Assembly: GCA_034769895.1 (NCBI GenBank)
Contig: CM068371.1
Location: forward strand, 400,225,469-400,289,468
Length of the DNA: 64,000 nt
Reading direction: 5' to 3'
Origin: Magicicada septendecula
Lineage: Eukaryota; Arthropoda; Insecta; Hemiptera; Cicadidae
Shown here: positions 63,906-64,000 of the stretch, one piece after another
Numbering within the stretch: the stretch's first letter is position 1
How the letters are laid out: each line of letters starts with the position of its first letter
The notes under the pieces: model-generated
What the model was told of the DNA's origin: nothing
The model's input: only the letters and a program-made list of their open reading frames with translations
Databases searched by the model: none
Made by a program: the position numbers and the translations under genes

Positions 63906-64000
63906 CTGAGTTTGGACAAAACTGTTTGTGTGTCTATTTACTAGTTAAAATATTAATAGATATATAGATAAAATTGATGAATAAAACTTTGGATATATTC

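Overview
The window is eukaryotic, AT-rich nuclear DNA that is mostly transposable elements. The families present (mariner, KIAA1586-like hAT, Tigger/pogo, Helitron, Helentron-like, gypsy-type LTR elements, Jockey-like LINE), the long (TG)n and (CT)n microsatellites, and a host gene whose closest recalled relative is insect Flower all point to an arthropod, most likely an insect with a large genome. I cannot name the species.

Bases 1-14435 are a head-to-tail array of a non-autonomous rolling-circle element with Helentron/HINE (DINE-1-like) architecture: a left terminal repeat, a short TG tract, 4-9 tandem monomers of about 160 bp, a variable middle, a matching subterminal inverted repeat and a 3' hairpin. 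Four unequal units (A, B, C, D) make a 7648-bp higher-order repeat present almost twice. A separate inverted copy (17060-21400) shows one unit with unique flanks and so defines the ends.

Bases 22541-30353 hold decayed gypsy-type LTR retrotransposons: a minus-strand copy 1 with a lysine-tRNA-type primer site and an LTR at 25433-26303, then a plus-strand gag plus integrase relic, then another LTR-like block. A Helitron with a Pif1-type helicase broken mainly by stop codons fills 30823-33312. A complete LTR element of the copy 1 family (33485-38854, 4-bp target duplication) follows.

From 39045 a host gene is visible on the plus strand. I assign it to flower (fwe), the multipass synaptic-vesicle/endocytosis and cell-fitness protein. 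A 108-nt exon (39045-39152) encodes the last membrane segment. A phase-compatible terminal exon (63418-63514) encodes a C-terminus resembling the recalled Drosophila KASAEDMRA-type isoform. At least one alternative terminal exon (42603-42714, stop and AATAAA) lies between them, with a weaker candidate at 40291-40474. Drosophila flower makes isoforms that differ at the C-terminus, so this layout fits. Upstream exons are not in the window.

The 24-kb intron between the membrane exon and the distal terminal exon carries (TG)n and (CT)n(CA)n tracts, two foldback elements, a Jockey-like LINE split by a hAT element with an intact 8-bp target duplication, a mariner, a gypsy-type element with gag and protease but no reverse transcriptase, LINE tails and a Tigger relic. 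A foldback hairpin and a (TG)n tract sit just upstream of the distal acceptor. No functional transposase or polymerase remains in the window. The only sequence I regard as intact coding is the flower exons.
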